Shown: positions 44,059 to 56,836 of the stretch, one piece after another
How positions within the stretch are numbered: the stretch's first letter is position 1
Layout: every line of letters starts with the position of its first letter
Origin: Bos javanicus
Lineage: Eukaryota; Chordata; Mammalia; Artiodactyla; Bovidae
Assembly: GCF_032452875.1 (NCBI RefSeq)
Contig: NC_083877.1
Location: 45,185,724-45,249,723 of the forward strand
Length of the DNA stretch: 64,000 nucleotides
Direction: 5' to 3'
The notes under the pieces: generated by a model
Told to the model about the DNA's origin: nothing
Databases searched by the model: none
Seen by the model: only the letters and a program-made list of their open reading frames with translations
Translations under genes and position numbers: made by a program

Positions 44059-45351
44059 CTACTGTATGTGTGCGTTTTTAAAAAATCTTTAAACAAGCAG
44101 TATTTTCCTTTTATTATTTTTATTTATTAAGGGAAAAGGTATTACATTTTATGTCTATAACATAAATACAAGGATATGAGCATGATAAATTAAGCTAATT
44201 TTGAAAAAAAACTTCTAATAACTTAAAATCCAAATAAGTATTACTTTCTTAAAGTAATCACCTCAAGAGGCCAATTCTAAAAGTGCTACTCAAAACACTT
44301 TTGGAAGAAAATGGTATGTCTTTTAAATAGTCTCAGGCATATCAAATCTTTATCCTTTGAGAGTAGATACATTTCAGTAACACTTGAAAGATAAATATAA
44401 TTTGACAAGAAAATCTAGCAGGACAAATTTTATGAAGTATCACAAAGTCAGTAAACTTGAAGTCTAATAGGTTACTATCTGGATAAAACCAAATTTTATA
44501 CACCTTCATAATATTAATGCGTTTGCACATTTGTTCAAAAGAAATAGTGCTCCAGGAAAGAAGATATTATAGATTTAGGTTTATACCCATTAGCCCTCAA
44601 CCTTAACCCCTGCCCTGCCAAAATGGCGTGTAATGAATTAGCAATAACAAAAATAATACTGAAGCAGAAGTAATGAAGAAAACTTCAGGGTGATGAAAAC
44701 AGATAACAGACCTAATTTAATGCCACAGATTTAAAGGACTGTCTTCCAGGAACAGTATATTTTGGATTAGATTGAAAGAAGTTCAGCTAAAGTTATCCTT
44801 TCCAAGAGGATCGTACTGTTGTCAGAACCACAGAATGTTTGAAAATCCTAACTAACATGTCACAGGAAGAAGCAAGTGAGGTACATGGTTCATTGTGTCC
44901 TGAGGCCACAACAGCAAAGTCATAAAGACACTACGTATGATTTATTCACATTATTCATAAAATATTTATATAAGTGCATATTTTCCCTCCTCTCTGATAA
45001 AAGCTTTTAATGTCACAATTGGCTTACTTCTGCAGGAAGAAGTCTCCACCAAATTGACATGAACAAAATTCAGAGATGAGGGCCAAGACAGGAAAAGTAG
45101 TCATAAAATCTTTTCCTGAGCTGTATAGCGGTTTCTTAAGCCCTAGCTCCCTGTCCATCTCTGTCAGGTAGCGAAATAAATGAACCAACTAGAGAATCTG
45201 TAAGTCTTTACTGGATAAACAAACTCTGGAAAAATCTGTTGGACTAATTGTAGGCCATTTTGCTTTCTCTCAGTTTAGGAATTATTTTTAAAACAGAGGT
45301 ATGCTTTAAATAGATGAATTGTATGGTATGTGAATTACACCTCAAGGAAGC
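44059..45351. other. Intronic unique sequence, origin unclear
   Basis: 1.3 kb without young repeats or an open frame above 65 codons. Its UTR-like base composition could be an old retrocopy trailer, but I cannot name a parent. Confidence 0.35.
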
Positions 45352-45483
45352 TGGATTTTTTTGTTTTCTTTCTTTTGACTGTGCCACATGGTTTGTGGGA
45401 TGTTCATTCCTTGACCAGGGATTGAACCTGCGCCACCACAGTAAAAACTCCAAGTACTAACCACTGAACTATCAGGAAATTCC
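45352..45483 (-). mobile_element. CHR-type SINE
   Basis: CTTTTGACTGTGCCACATGG, CCTTGACCAGGGATTGAACC and ACTGAACTATCAGGAAATTC. Confidence 0.82.
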
Positions 45484-45934
45484 CATCAATGAAGCTGTTA
45501 AAACAAAAAAAAACAAATCTCATGGAGAAGTTCTGCCACAAAAAAGGAGCATAAATACAGTATTAAATGATGAAGAACATCAGTGTGGGAAATAGAAGAC
45601 ATGTTAAGGGAGGGAAAGTTAGGTTGACTTCCTAGCAGAAAAATTGTGGACATATTTAAAAATCGCCACACATGTTTTTTTTTTGTTGTTGTTGTTTCAG
45701 GAGGACAGTTGTGAGGCCAATGCACTTTTGACTCAATGGGGCTGAATGGGTAAGTGAGTACAGGGTTCTTTGTTAAGTGTGACAGACGTGAGATAGCTCA
45801 GACTTTGAACACATGGCTGGGTTTGACTGTGTGATCTAGTCAGTGAATATAAACTCTGTGAGCTTCAGTTTCTCTGTCTGTGGCGAGGAATGTCTAAGTC
45901 CATGTTAACTTCACAGAAGAGGTCACAGTCAGTC

Positions 45935-46233
45935 ATTTTATTTTAAAAAAACTTTTATTGTGATAAAAGCCCTATAATATAAAACATACTGTTTTAACAA
46001 GTTTAACTGTACAGTTCAGTGGCAATAAGTGCATTCACATTGTTGTCCAACTCTCACCATTATCCATCTCCTGAATTTGTCACCGTCCTAATCTGAAAAT
46101 CTGTCCCCAAAAAGTACTAACTCCGCAATCCCCCTCCCCACCTCACGCTCACACCCTGGCCCTGGCATCTACCAATGAATGTACTTTCTGACTCTATGAA
46201 CTTGACTTTTCTAGGTACCTTGTATAAGCAGAA
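45935..46233 (-). mobile_element. Old L1 fragment (antisense)
   Basis: TTTTAACAAGTTTAACTGTA, CAGTTCAGTGGCAATAAGTG, TCTCACCATTATCCATCTCC and CTATGAACTTGACTTTTCTA are antisense L1M 3' phrases. Confidence 0.75.
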
Positions 46234-46239
46234 TCAATA

Positions 46240-46350
46240 GTATTTGTCTGCGCCTAGTGTGTATTGGAATGCATTTTTAAGATTAACTAAATATATGTCC
46301 TTAATATATGTACCTTTTCCCCGCTGTGCTATATAGTAGGTTTTCATTAG
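46240..46350 (-). mobile_element. L1 3' side, left half of an L1 split by BovB
   Basis: CCTTAATATATGTACC and CCCGCTGTGCTATATAGTAG continue, in the antisense L1, directly into 49418 onwards (CATTAATTACCTATTTTATA). The intervening 3.07 kb are BovB. Confidence 0.78.
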
Positions 46351-49300
46351 TCCAGTTCAGTCATTCAGTTGTGTCTGACTCTTGCGACCTCGTGAACTGC
46401 AGCATGCCAGGCCTCTCTGTCCATCACCAATTCCCAGAGTTTACTCAAACTCATGTCCGTTGAGTCAGTGATGCAATCCAACCATCTCATCCTCTGTTGT
46501 CCCCTTCTCCTCCTAACTTCAGTCTTTCCCAGCATTAGGGTCTTTTCCAGTGAGTCAGCTCTTCGCATCAGGTGGCCAAAGCTATATGAGTTTTAGCTTC
46601 AGCATCAGGCCTTCCAGTGAATATTCAGGGCTGATTTCCTTTAGGATGGACTGGTTGGATCTCCTTGCAGTCCAAGGGACTCTCAAGAGTCTTCTCCAAC
46701 ACCATAGTTCAAAAGCATCATTCTTTGGTACTCAGCTTTCTTTATAATCCAACTCTCACATCCATACATGACTACTGGAAAAACCATAGCTTTGACTAGA
46801 TGGACCTTTGTTGACAAAGTAATGTCTCTGCTTTTGAATATGTTGTCTAGATTGGTCATAACTTTTTTTCCAAGGAGCAAGCTTCTTTTAATTTCATGGC
46901 TGCAGTCACCATCGTAGATATTTTGCAGCCCCCAAAAATAGTCTCTCACTGTTTCTATTGTTTCCCCATCTATTTGCCATGAAGTGATGGGACCGGATGC
47001 CATGATCTTAGTTTTCTGATTGTTGAGTTTTAAGCCAACTTTTTAACTCTCCTCTTTCACTTTCATCAAGAGGCTCTTTAGTTATTCTTTGCTTTTTGCC
47101 ATAAAGGTGGTGTCATCTGCATATCTGAGGTTATTGATATTTCTCCCGGCAATCTTGATTCCAGCTTGTGCTTCATGCAGCCCAGCATTTCTCATGATGT
47201 GCTCTACATATAAGTTAAATAAGCAGGGTGACAATATACAGCCTTGACATACTCCTTTCCCAATTCGGAACCAGTCTATTGTTCCATGTCCAGTTCTAAC
47301 TGTTGCTTCCTGACCTGCATACAGGTTTCTCAAGAGGCAGGTCAGGTGGTCTGGTATTCCCATCTCTTTAAGATTTTTCAACAGTTTGTTGTGGTCCACA
47401 CAGTCAAAGTCTTTGGCATAGTCAGTAAAGCAGATGTTTTTCTGGAACTCTGTTTCTTTTTCGATGATCCAGCGGATGTTGGCAATTTGATCTCTGGTTC
47501 CTCTGCCTTTTCTAAATCCAGCTTGAACATCTGGAGGTTCACGGTTCACGTACTGTTAAAGCCTGGCTTGGAGAATTTTGAGCATTACTTTACTAGCATG
47601 TGAGATGAGTGCAATTGTGCGGTAGTTTGAGCATTCTTTGGCATTGCCTTTCTTTTGGGAGTGGAATGAACATTGACCTTTTCCAGTCCTGTGGCCACTG
47701 CTGAGTTTTCCAAATTTGCTGGCATATTGAGTGCAGCACTTTCACAGCATCATTTTTTAGGATTTGAAATCACTCAACTGGAATTCCATCACCTCCACTA
47801 GCTTTGTTCGTAGTGATGCTTTCTAAGGCCCACTTGACTTCACATTCCAGGATGTCTGGCTCTAGGTGAGTGATCATATCATCGTGAGTATCTTGGTCGT
47901 GAAGATCTTTTTTGTATAGTTCTCCTGTGTATTCTTGCCACCTCTTCTTAATATCTTCTGCTTCTGTTAGATCCATACCATTCTGTCCTTTATAGTGCCC
48001 ATCTTTGCATAAAATGTTCCCTTGGTATCTCTAATTTTCTTGAAGAGATCTCTAGTCTTTCCCATTATATTGTTTTCCTCTCTATCTTTGCATTGATCAC
48101 CAAGGAAGGCTTTCTTATATCTCCTTGCTATTCTTTGGAAGTCTGCATTCAAATGGGTATATCTTTCCTTTTCTCCTTTGTCTTTCACTTCTCTTCTTTG
48201 CTATTTGTAAGGCCTCCTCAGAATCCATTTTGCCTTTTTGCATTTCTTTTTTTTTTTTGGAGATGGACTTGATCCCTGCCTCGTGTACAAAGTCACAAAG
48301 CTCCATCAATAATTCTTCAGGCACTCTGTCAGAACTAATCCCTTGAATCTATTTCTCACTTCCTCTGTATAATCCTAAGGGATTTTATTTAGGTCATACC
48401 TGAATGATCTTGTGGTTTTCCCTACTGTCTTCAATTTAAATCTGAATTTGGCAATAAGGAGTTCATGATGTGAGCCACAGTCAGCTCCTGGTCTTGTTTT
48501 TCCTGACTGTATATAGAACTTCTCCATCTTTGGTTTCAAAGAATATAATCAGTCTGATTTCAGTATTGATCATCTGGTGATGTCCATATGCAGAGTCCTT
48601 TTGTGTTGTCGGAAGAGGTATTTGCTGTTACCAGTGCATTCTCTTGGCAAAACTGTATTAGCCTTGGCCTTGCTTCATTCCGTACTCCAAGGTCAAATTT
48701 GCCTGTTACTCCCGGTATCTCTTGACTTCCCACTTTTGCATTCCAGTCCCCTATAATGAAAAGGACATCTTTTTTTGGGTTTTAGTTCTGGAAGGTCTTG
48801 TAGGTCTTCATAGAACCACTCAGCTTCAGCATTACTGGTTGGAGCATAGACTTGGATTACTGTGATATTGAATGGTTTGCCTTAGAAATGAACAGAGATC
48901 ATTCTGTCATTTTTGAGATTGCATCCAAGTACTGCATTTCAGACTCTTCTGTTGACTATGATGGCTATTTCCTTTCTTCTAAGAGATTCTTTTCCACAGT
49001 AGTAGATATAATGGTCATCTGAGTTAAATTCACCCAATTCAGTCCATTTTAGTTCGCTGATTCCTAAAATGTTGATGTTCAATCTTGCCATCTCCTCTTT
49101 GACCACTTCCAATTTGCCTTGATTGATGGACCTAACATCCCAGGTTTTTAAGCAATATTGCTCTTTACAGCATCAGACTTTACTTCCATCACCAGTCACA
49201 TCCACAACTGGGTGTTGTTTTTGCTTTGGCTCCGTCTCTTCATTCTTTCTGGAGTTATTTCTCCACTGATCTCCAGTAGCATATTGGGCACCTACCGACC

Positions 49301-49417
49301 TGGGGAGTTCATGTTTCAGTGTCCTATCTTTTTGCCTTTTCATACTTTTCATGGGGTCCTCAAGGCAAGAATACTGAAGTGGTTTGTCATTCCCTTCTCC
49401 AGTGGACCACGTTTTGT
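46351..49417 (-). mobile_element. BovB LINE, near full length, degraded
   Basis: On the reverse strand the element has, in order, an APE-type endonuclease region (about 49140-48400; readable pieces include IYYCGKESLRRKE, DRMISV, NITVIQVYAPTSNAE and GDWNAKVGSQE), a linker (48324-47770), and the reverse transcriptase (47549-46683) with FRKGRGTRDQIANIRWI, RQGCILSP-like and YADDTT motifs, then the C-terminal MRWLDCITDS part and the 3' end at 46351. Stops and frame changes break all parts (frames 48115-48324, 47967-48188, 47770-47976, 47082-47549, 46683-47003, 46365-46568). BovB codes for one endonuclease/reverse-transcriptase polyprotein that copies itself and, in trans, Bov-tA/BovA SINEs. About 3.07 kb, close to the full family length. 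Confidence 0.95.
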
Positions 49418-50045
49418 CATTAATTACCTATTTTATACCCAGTAGTGCATATATATCAATCCAGATCTTCCAATTTATCTCATCCCACTTTCCCATCTTG
49501 GTGTCCATACGTCTGTGTCTCTATTTCTGCTTTGCAAATGGGTTCATCTTATGCTTTTCTAGATTCTGCATATGTGCATTAATGTACAATATTTGTTTTT
49601 CTATTTCTGACTCATTTCACTCTGTATGACAGTGTCTAGGTCCAATCATGTCTCCGCAAATGCACACAATTTCATTCTTTTTTATGGCTGAATAATGCTC
49701 CATTGTCTCTATGTACCACATCTTCTTTGTCCATTCCTCTGTTGATGGACATTTAGGTTGCTTCCATGTCCTGGCTGTTGTAAGTAGTGCTGCAGTGAGC
49801 ATAGGGGTGCATGTATCTTTTGGAATTACAGTTTTCTCCAGGTATATGCCCAGGAGTGGGATTGCTGGATCATGTACATGGTAGTTCTATTTTTAGTTTC
49901 TTAAGGAACCTCTGTATTCACCATAGTGGTTGTACCAGTTTACATTTCCCACCAACAGTGTAGGATTCTCTTTCCTCCATACGCTCTTCAGCAAAATTTA
50001 TTGTTTATAGATTTTTTGATGATGGCCATTCTGACTGGCGTCAGG
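49418..50045 (-). mobile_element. L1 ORF2 3' end, right half of a split L1
   Basis: The reverse frame 49617-49802 reads KQPKCPSTEEWTKKMWYIET MEHYSAIKKNEI, the conserved C-terminal end of L1 ORF2. The stretch continues to GGCCATTCTGACTGGCGTCA. Confidence 0.9.
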
Positions 50046-50094
50046 TGATATAAAAATATAAATGTCTTTAATAAACCTAAGTCCCTTTTAAATA

Positions 50095-50590
50095 TAAATG
50101 TCACTTCCCTACTTTAAATGCTTAAATGGCTTCTCATTTGATAAATGGTGGCTTATCAGCAACCTATAAATCCTGAATAGTGGACTCCTGCCTCCTCTTC
50201 CCTTGTAATCCCCTGCCTTGTTGGTCTTCTTCTACCAAGAGTCTCTACAGGGTTTTTCTCTTTCTGGAGGCTCTGATCCCAGCTCTTGACATAGTTGGCT
50301 TCTTCTCATCCTTGAGGACAGTATTTAAATGTAGCTTCTACTAAAGGCCTTGATCACCCTCTTCTAAAACTCTCCCTTTGCCTTCCCCATTATCTTCAGC
50401 AGGTCTTTGCAGCATGACGCAAATTTGCAGTTTTTTTTATGTGATTGTTTGTGATGCCCACTGTAGACTGTAAACTCTGTGAGCACTAGAACTGTGTATA
50501 TGGTGAGTTCACTGTTACATCCCTAGTGACTATCCTAGTTTTAGGCACATAGGAGACAGTTAGTAAATGTTTGGTTGAATTAAGAACTCC
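50095..50590 (+). mobile_element. L2-type LINE fragment
   Basis: The end reads GTAGACTGTAAACTCTGTGA, then TTAGGCACATAGGAGACAG and TTAGTAAATGTTTGGTTGAA, the typical L2 3' terminus. The part before it (TTAAATGGCTTCTCATTTGA, CTTGTTGGTCTTCTTCTACC) fits L2 ORF2 remains. Confidence 0.78.
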
Positions 50591-50739
50591 ACTTTGAAGA
50601 AAAAAGAACTCCACTTTGAGTAAATACATGTGCTTGTACTTTTCCTTTTTGATGCCAAGAAATTATGCAGACTCCTTCAGTAATTGCTGTAATTCTTTTT
50701 GTTTCTTTTATTAGAAATAGTGTTTTAAAACACATATCT

Positions 50740-50866
50740 GTGTATATTTTTTGGGGGGGGATAGGGCATTCTGCAAGGCTTGTGAGATCTTAGTTCCCCC
50801 AAGCAGGGCCCAGGTCCCAGTAGTGACAGTGCTGAGCCCTGACCACTGGATCCCAGGGAATTTTTT
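50740..50866 (-). mobile_element. CHR-type SINE
   Basis: CTTGTGAGATCTTAGTTCCC and CTGACCACTGGATCCCAGGG with a G-rich interruption near the tail. Confidence 0.78.
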
Positions 50867-50869
50867 TAT

Positions 50870-51490
50870 CTTTAAGGACTTCATTTTTTAAGAGTAATTT
50901 TAGATTCATGGCAAAATTAAGAGGAAGGTACAGAGACTTCCCATATACCCTCTGCTCCTACATATGCATAGCCTCCCCCATTATCAGTATCCTCCATCAG
51001 AGTGGTACTGTTGTTAACGATCGATGAACCAACACTGACACATCATAATTATCTAAGTCCTGTACTTTAAGCTTCTGGCGTATTTCAAACTAGTTTATTT
51101 TTCCCTCCCCCTGCTGGAAGCACAGGGAGATTTTTTTGGTGTTGTACATTATGTGACTTTGGACATAATGTCCATATAGTAATGTCCAGCATGTTCATAA
51201 TTTGGACATGTGTAATGACACGTATCCACTATTATAGTATCATACAGAGTAGTCTCACCACCTAAAATCATCTAGGCTGCACTTGTACACCCACTTCCCT
51301 TCCCGTGGTAACTGCTGATCTTTTTTACTGTCTCTATAGTTTTGCCTTTTCCTGAATGTCATATGGTTGGAATCATACAGTATATAGCATTTTCAGATTA
51401 GCTTCTTTCACTTACTAATGCGCATTTAAATTTCTACTTTCTTTCTGTAGCTTGATAGCTCATTTCTTTTTAATGTTGAATAATATTCTG
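50870..51490 (-). mobile_element. Old L1 fragment (antisense)
   Basis: CATATGCATAGCCTCCCCCA, GACACATCATAATTATCTAA, TTTGCCTTTTCCTGAATGTC and TTCTTTTTAATGTTGAATAA follow the antisense L1M 3' region also seen at 25420 and 58600. Confidence 0.85.
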
Positions 51491-51496
51491 GATATT

Positions 51497-51820
51497 TGGG
51501 CTTTCTGATAGCTCAGCTGGTAAAGAATCTGCCTGCAATGCAGGAGACCCCAGTTTGATTCCTGGGTCGAGAAGATCTGCTGGAGAAGGGATAGGCTACC
51601 CTCTCCAGTATTCTTGGGCTTCCTTGGCAGCTCATATGTTAAAGAATCCTCCTGCAATGTGGGATAACTGAGTTCGATCCCTGGGTTGGGAGGATCCCCT
51701 GGAGAAGGGAAAGGCTACCCATTCCTGTATTCTGGCCTGAAGAATTCCATGGACTGTATAGTCCATGGGATCGCCAAGAGTCAGACACGACTGAGCGACT
51801 TTGACTTAACTTCACTTCAA
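51497..51820 (+). mobile_element. Two Bov-tA SINEs in tandem (first truncated)
   Basis: One head with partial tail (51497-51616) stops at CCAGTATTCTTG and is directly followed by a second full Bov-tA (GGGCTTCCTTGGCAGCTCAT to GTCAGACACGACTGAGCGAC). Confidence 0.9.
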
Positions 51821-51829
51821 TATTCCGGA

Positions 51830-52700
51830 ATATTGAAGTAAATAGTTTATCTATTCACTTGAATAGTTGAATAGTTTATCTTTTCAACTTCTGAAGGACA
51901 TTAGAGCTCTTAGCTTGTTTATAATAGTTGTTTTAAATTCCTGGTCTGGTAATTCCATCATTCTTGCCATCTCTTGTTCTGTTAGTTGCTCTGTCTCTTC
52001 ATATTGCATTTTTTGCCTTTTAGTATGCCTTGTAATTTTTTCTTGATAGCCAGATATGATAATACCTGGTAAAAGGAATTGCTGTAAATAGGCCTTTCAT
52101 AATAAAATGGCAAGGTATAAGGGGAGGGGAAGATCAGTCTTTCAGTGAGCCTGTTTCTCTGAACTGTGAGTTTCATGTGTGTCTCACTTCGGTGGAACAG
52201 AATGGCTAGAGTCGTTTGGGGTTGGGCATTTCCCTTCCATCATATGGAAGGCTAGAGAGAGCTGGAGTTGAATAGTTGTCTTTTCCCAGGTCAGTTAGGC
52301 TCTGCCAAATAATACCCGAGGAAGTTAGGCTGTGATTAACTATTTTCTCCAGAGGGCAGGCATCCTTAAAAAACAGAATCCTCTGGTATATTTAAAAATA
52401 GTTCACTTTTCCATTCCCCGACTGAAAGCTCAAGGGGATTTTTTTTTTTTTTTCTCTAATATTTGCTGTGGGAACCTGGTCGAGGTCCTGGAGGCAAATC
52501 TCACAAAATTGTGGGGTCCCTCCTGTGACCTGGAACCTTTAACTCTTAGAGCTATTTACACTGAGCATCCAGAAATTCGTCAGTTACAGTTCAGGTTTTC
52601 CTTCCCTGGCACTGGTTCCTGCCACATACCCTCTACTCCAGTAAGCTGTGACTCCCTGTTTTCACTTGTCCTTCTCCAATCTGGGCATCAGTGGTTCAGC
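51830..52700 (-). mobile_element. Probable old L1 continuation
   Basis: AAATTCCTGGTCTGGTAATT, GCCATCTCTTGTTCTGTTAG and TGCCTTGTAATTTTTTCTTG resemble antisense L1M sequence. The border is uncertain. Confidence 0.5.
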
Positions 52701-53394
52701 CTATACGCTTCCCTCTTTTATGGATCTGAGAGCTGTTGATTTTTCAGTTCCTAGAGTTTTTACCTGTTAGAGTGGTGACTTCTAGGCTCTTTACATGCAG
52801 AACTGAAAACTGTAAATTCCTTGTACATACTTCTCTCCTTTCCTTTTCTTTCCCTCATTTCTTTTTTTCTGTAAGAACAATTTAAATCTTTCTGTCCTAT
52901 AGTAAAAAATATGGTAAGTTTCAGGTATGTCCCTTTTTTGTGGTAGAAAGTGAATCAAATGGAGGAAAGTAAATTGGTGTTGGGGCTGAAAATAAATTTG
53001 CAGATTTCTGACTTTGGTCTTCTACTTCACCAACTGTGTGTCTGTGTAAAACAGGCTGTTTTTGCATGGCTTAGAAAAATATATAGGAACTAAATAGTGA
53101 TAATGCCAGAGAAACTTTCAGGTGAGACCACTTGGTGTCTTGGTTGTTAGATTTTATTTTCTGATGCTGTCTTATGACTTTTAAGGTGCGTAAAAATTTG
53201 GGTAATACTTTGCTAATGATTAGTGCCTTTTCTACAGTTAACACATTGTATATAACTAAGCAGGATATAGTCATCATGGTACTTGGAATTATTATGTTTT
53301 TCTTTCTCTTGAGAATGATGGCAGGAATTATGATCTCTTAGATCAACCTGTTAAATCTGTTCTTCGGTTGAAAACCAAGATTGAGAACTCCTTT
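52701..53394. other. Intronic unique sequence
   Basis: No feature recognised. Confidence 0.4.
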
Positions 53395-55450
53395 ATTATA
53401 TATTCCTTTATTCATTGAATATTTGAGAACCTACTATGCCAGGCCCTATGAATAAAATGGTGAATGAGAGTTCCTATCTTCACAGAATAATATACCGGTG
53501 AACAAGCAGTTACAGTGCACAGTGGTTAATGCTATTTGGGGATGCTAAAAGAGTTTATACAAGAAGCGAAGTCACTCTGTCATGTCCGACTCTTTGCGAC
53601 CCTGTGGACTGTAGCCCACCAGTCTCCTCTGTCCATGGGATTCTCCAGGCAAGAATACTGGAGTGGGTTGCCATTTCCTTCTCCAGGGGATCTTCCCAAC
53701 CCAGAGATCAAACCTGGGTCTCCTGCATTGCAGGCAGACGCTTTATCCTCTGAGCCACCAGGGAAGCCCCCCCACCCGCGCCAACAACAGATCCCCAATT
53801 TGCCTTAAACTCTATCCCCTAAAAGGGAAAAAACCAACTCTTTTTCTAATGGTCTGTAAGAGGGGCCCAAACCCAGAATTGAGTCAAAGGAAAAGTTTTC
53901 CAGAGAAAGGTACATTTAAAGTAAAAGCTAAAGAGGAGCAAGTGTTAACGAACTAAGGAGCAGAGATAAAAGGGGATCCAGGCCAAGGGCCCTTTGGTGA
54001 AAATGAAGTGAGTTTGGTATTCATTAGCATGTAACATAAGGGAGTGATTTAACTGAAATGAAGCTGTAGAGGTGAGCATGTCCCAGGTCAGGAAGGACTG
54101 TAAGCCCCCACTGAGCCACCTGAGAAGCATTTTTTAAGGGCATTGGGAAGCTCTTGAAGGCCTTCAAGTTGGAGGATGACATGATTAGACTTGCATTTAG
54201 AAAGTTCCCTCTGGCTACAGTGCTACACAAATTGGTTTGGAGAGAGAGGTAAGGGGGTTGAGGGGAGAAACCTGAAAGCAAGATCAGTTGAGAGATTGTT
54301 TCATTCCTGTGGGAGAATGGTTTCCTTCCAGAGTGATACTAATGAAGACTAAGGAAAGCTTAGAGATTTGAGCGTTATTTAAGAGCTAAAATTCCTCTGT
54401 GTCTTGTTTAGGTCACTGGGTAGATGGTTAATACAGTATTCATTGAAGAAAGAACCCAAGAGAAGAAAGTAGGTTTGACATTTTCTTGGGGAGGAGAGGG
54501 ATGGTGGGAGAAGTGGGAACCAAGAGAAGATGAGCTTAATTTGGACTATTGAAATTGAGGTGTCTGAATTTTCTATGGTGAGATAGAAAAATATACCCCT
54601 GAGTATATACATCTCAAACATAGGAGAAGGGTGTTAGCTGGAAATACAAATTAAGATTCATCAGCATGTAAATGAACATGTAGGAGTGCTTTGAACAATA
54701 ACTGCAGTACTTTGAAACAATGTCTTTTGTATAATGGACACTTATTAAATATTTTTTGAATGAATATGTGACTAAATGCCGTGGGAGTGGTTTTGAGTGA
54801 GAAAAGAGGTAGGCTTGCCCCAGTATTGGGAGGAAATGAAACAATTAGGGACAGGCTGAGTAAGAAGGAGCAGTGAGAGATAGGAGGAAAACCTGGGAGA
54901 ACCCAAAGGAGGAAAAACAGCGTGAACCCAAAGGGGAAATAATATTTTAAGAAAGACCAAAAGGCTGTCAGGGTCAGGAGAATAAGATTACGAAAACGTA
55001 ATTCTTGGATTTTTCCTCAAGGATGTGATTTACCTGGGTGAGGAGAAGGAGGTCAATGGTTTGGAGGGATGGGATTAAAAACCTTATTGCAGTGAGTTCA
55101 GGAATGAGGAAACAGAAACATCTAGTGAGGACAGGTCTTCAGTTTGGTTGTGAAGGGCCTGTGGGGAGAGACAGAATGGCTGCCAGACAGGAAATAGTGA
55201 TCAAGGGATGGGTGTTAGAGCTTGTGTTTTTAATGGTAAGGTTGTGAACATGTTTAATGCTCATTATAGGAAGTCAGCAGAGAAGGATAAAGTTAAGAGG
55301 AGAGAGCAATAACACAGTAAAGTTTGTAGAAGTGATTTGACTTGGGCAGGAGGGCCACCTCTCCTGTATGAGACAGGAAGAAGGTTTGGTGTTAGAAAAT
55401 CAAGGGAATTTTCATCATAGGACTTTTTGTTTCTGTGAAATAGCAAGATA
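53395..55450 (-). mobile_element. Ancient mammalian repeat (L2-related or similar), interrupted
   Basis: It begins with TTTATTCATTGAATATTTGA and CCTACTATGCCAGGCCCTAT, the reverse of an L2 3' end, and goes on with phrases common to a long ancient mammalian repeat (GAGGATGACATGATTAGACT, AAGTTCCCTCTGGCTACAGT, GGAAATACAAATTAAGATTC). The purine-rich strand is typical of this repeat. I am not certain of the family name. A Bov-tA splits it at 53568-53770. Confidence 0.55.
53568..53770 (-). mobile_element. Bov-tA SINE
   Basis: AAGTCACTCTGTCATGTCCG, GGGTTGCCATTTCCTTCTCC and CCTCTGAGCCACCAGGGAAG. Close to the family consensus, so probably young. Confidence 0.94.
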
Positions 55451-56009
55451 TAAGTTTAAATAACTAAAGTAGTACGTGCTTATTTAAAATTATCTAGCAT
55501 GCAGAGATGTAAAATAGAAATTTAAAATTTCATTCTTTGCTCTTTAATTGTGTTCCTCAGAGATTAACTGGTTTCAGTTTCTAATGTATCCTATCAGATT
55601 TCTTTCTAAATACACACAAACTGTATTCACATGAAAGATTACAAAAGGATTTTAACTTTTTTTTAAAAAGTGGGGTCATACTATACATATGATTGTGCAA
55701 CAGACCTTTTTTCCCCCTATCATACTGTATTTGGTTTTCTTTCCAAACCGAGCACATAATAAATCTACCTTTTTTTCTTTTCAGTAGCTTATACTATTCC
55801 ATATATGGAGATACTGTTTTTTTTAACCATTCTAATCATGGGAATTTAAGTTGACTCTAGTTTCTTGATATTAAAAATAATACTCAGTGGATGTCCTTAA
55901 CAGTATAGTATGGTCAAATCATATTCAGGGTTTTAATGTATTCAATTGCATCTGTATAAATCCCTGGTTTATTAGTTTATTCAGTGGGTTATAATGCGTT
56001 ACAGTGATT
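55451..56009. other. Intronic AT-rich sequence with probable old L1 remnants
   Basis: GTGGGGTCATACTATACATA and CTATTCCATATATGGAGATA suggest antisense L1 relics; no gene. Confidence 0.4.
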
Positions 56010-56427
56010 TTTTTTTTTAAAGATTTCTTTCTTTCTTTTTGGCTGTGTTGGGTCTTTGCTGCTGCGTGCGGGCTTTTCTCTAGGTGTGGCGAGTGCGGGC
56101 TACTCTTCGTTGTGGTGCCCGGCTTCTCGTTGTGGTGGCTTCTCTTGTTGCTGAGCGCAGACCTAGGGTGCATGGGTTTCAGTTGTTGCAGTGCATGTGC
56201 TCGGTAGTTGTGGCCCGAGGGCTCTAGAGCACTGGCTCAGTGGTTGTAGCAAATGGGCTTAGCTGCCTTGCGGCTTGTGGGATCATCCCAGAGTAGGAAT
56301 TGAACCCACAGCACATGGACTTACTTTCTCCTCAGCATGTGAAATCTTAGTTCCCTGACCAGGGATTGAATCCATGTCCCTTGCACTGCAAAGCAGATTC
56401 TTAACCACTAGCCCATCAGGGAAGTCC
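56010..56427 (-). mobile_element. CHR-type SINE, long form
   Basis: TTCTTTTTGGCTGTGTTGGG, CGGGCTTTTCTCTAGGTGTG, TGACCAGGGATTGAATCCAT and CTAGCCCATCAGGGAAGTCC. It is longer than usual because the region near 56275-56345 holds a second, similar head-like segment. Confidence 0.87.
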
Positions 56428-56434
56428 TGATACG

Positions 56435-56562
56435 GATATTGACTTCTCCGGTGATCCAGTGGTTAAGACTCTGCACTCCCAATGTAGGGGGCCAGGGTTT
56501 GATCCTTGGTCAGGGAACTAGATCCCACATGCAGCAACTACCTGATGCAGCCAAATAAATAA
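56435..56562 (+). mobile_element. CHR-type SINE
   Basis: GACTTCTCCGGTGATCCAGT, GGGTTTGATCCTTGGTCAGG and a following AAATAAATAAA end, in opposite orientation to the CHR on its left. Confidence 0.87.
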
Positions 56563-56566
56563 ATTG

Positions 56567-56785
56567 GGGGCTTCCCAGGTGGCTCAGATGGTTAAAGAAT
56601 CTGCCTGCAATGCAGGAGACCCAGGTTCAATCCTTGGGTCAGGAACATCCCCTGGAGAAGGGAATGACAACCCACTCCAGTATACTTGTCTGGAAAATCC
56701 CATGGACAGAGGCACTTGGTGGGCTACAGTCCATGGGGTCACAGAGAGTCAGACGTGACTGAGTGACTAACAGTTTTTTCACTTT
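56567..56785 (+). mobile_element. Bov-tA SINE
   Basis: GGGCTTCCCAGGTGGCTCAG, CCCAGGTTCAATCCTTGGGT and GAGTCAGACGTGACTGAGTG. Confidence 0.93.
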
Positions 56786-56836
56786 CCCCTGCATTGGCAG
56801 GAAGATTCTTAACCACTGGACCATTAGGGAGGCCTG
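56786..56836 (-). mobile_element. CHR-type SINE head fragment
   Basis: CCCCTGCATTGGCAGGAAGA to CCATTAGGGAGGCCTG is the reversed head of a CHR SINE whose other part is absent. Confidence 0.65.
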
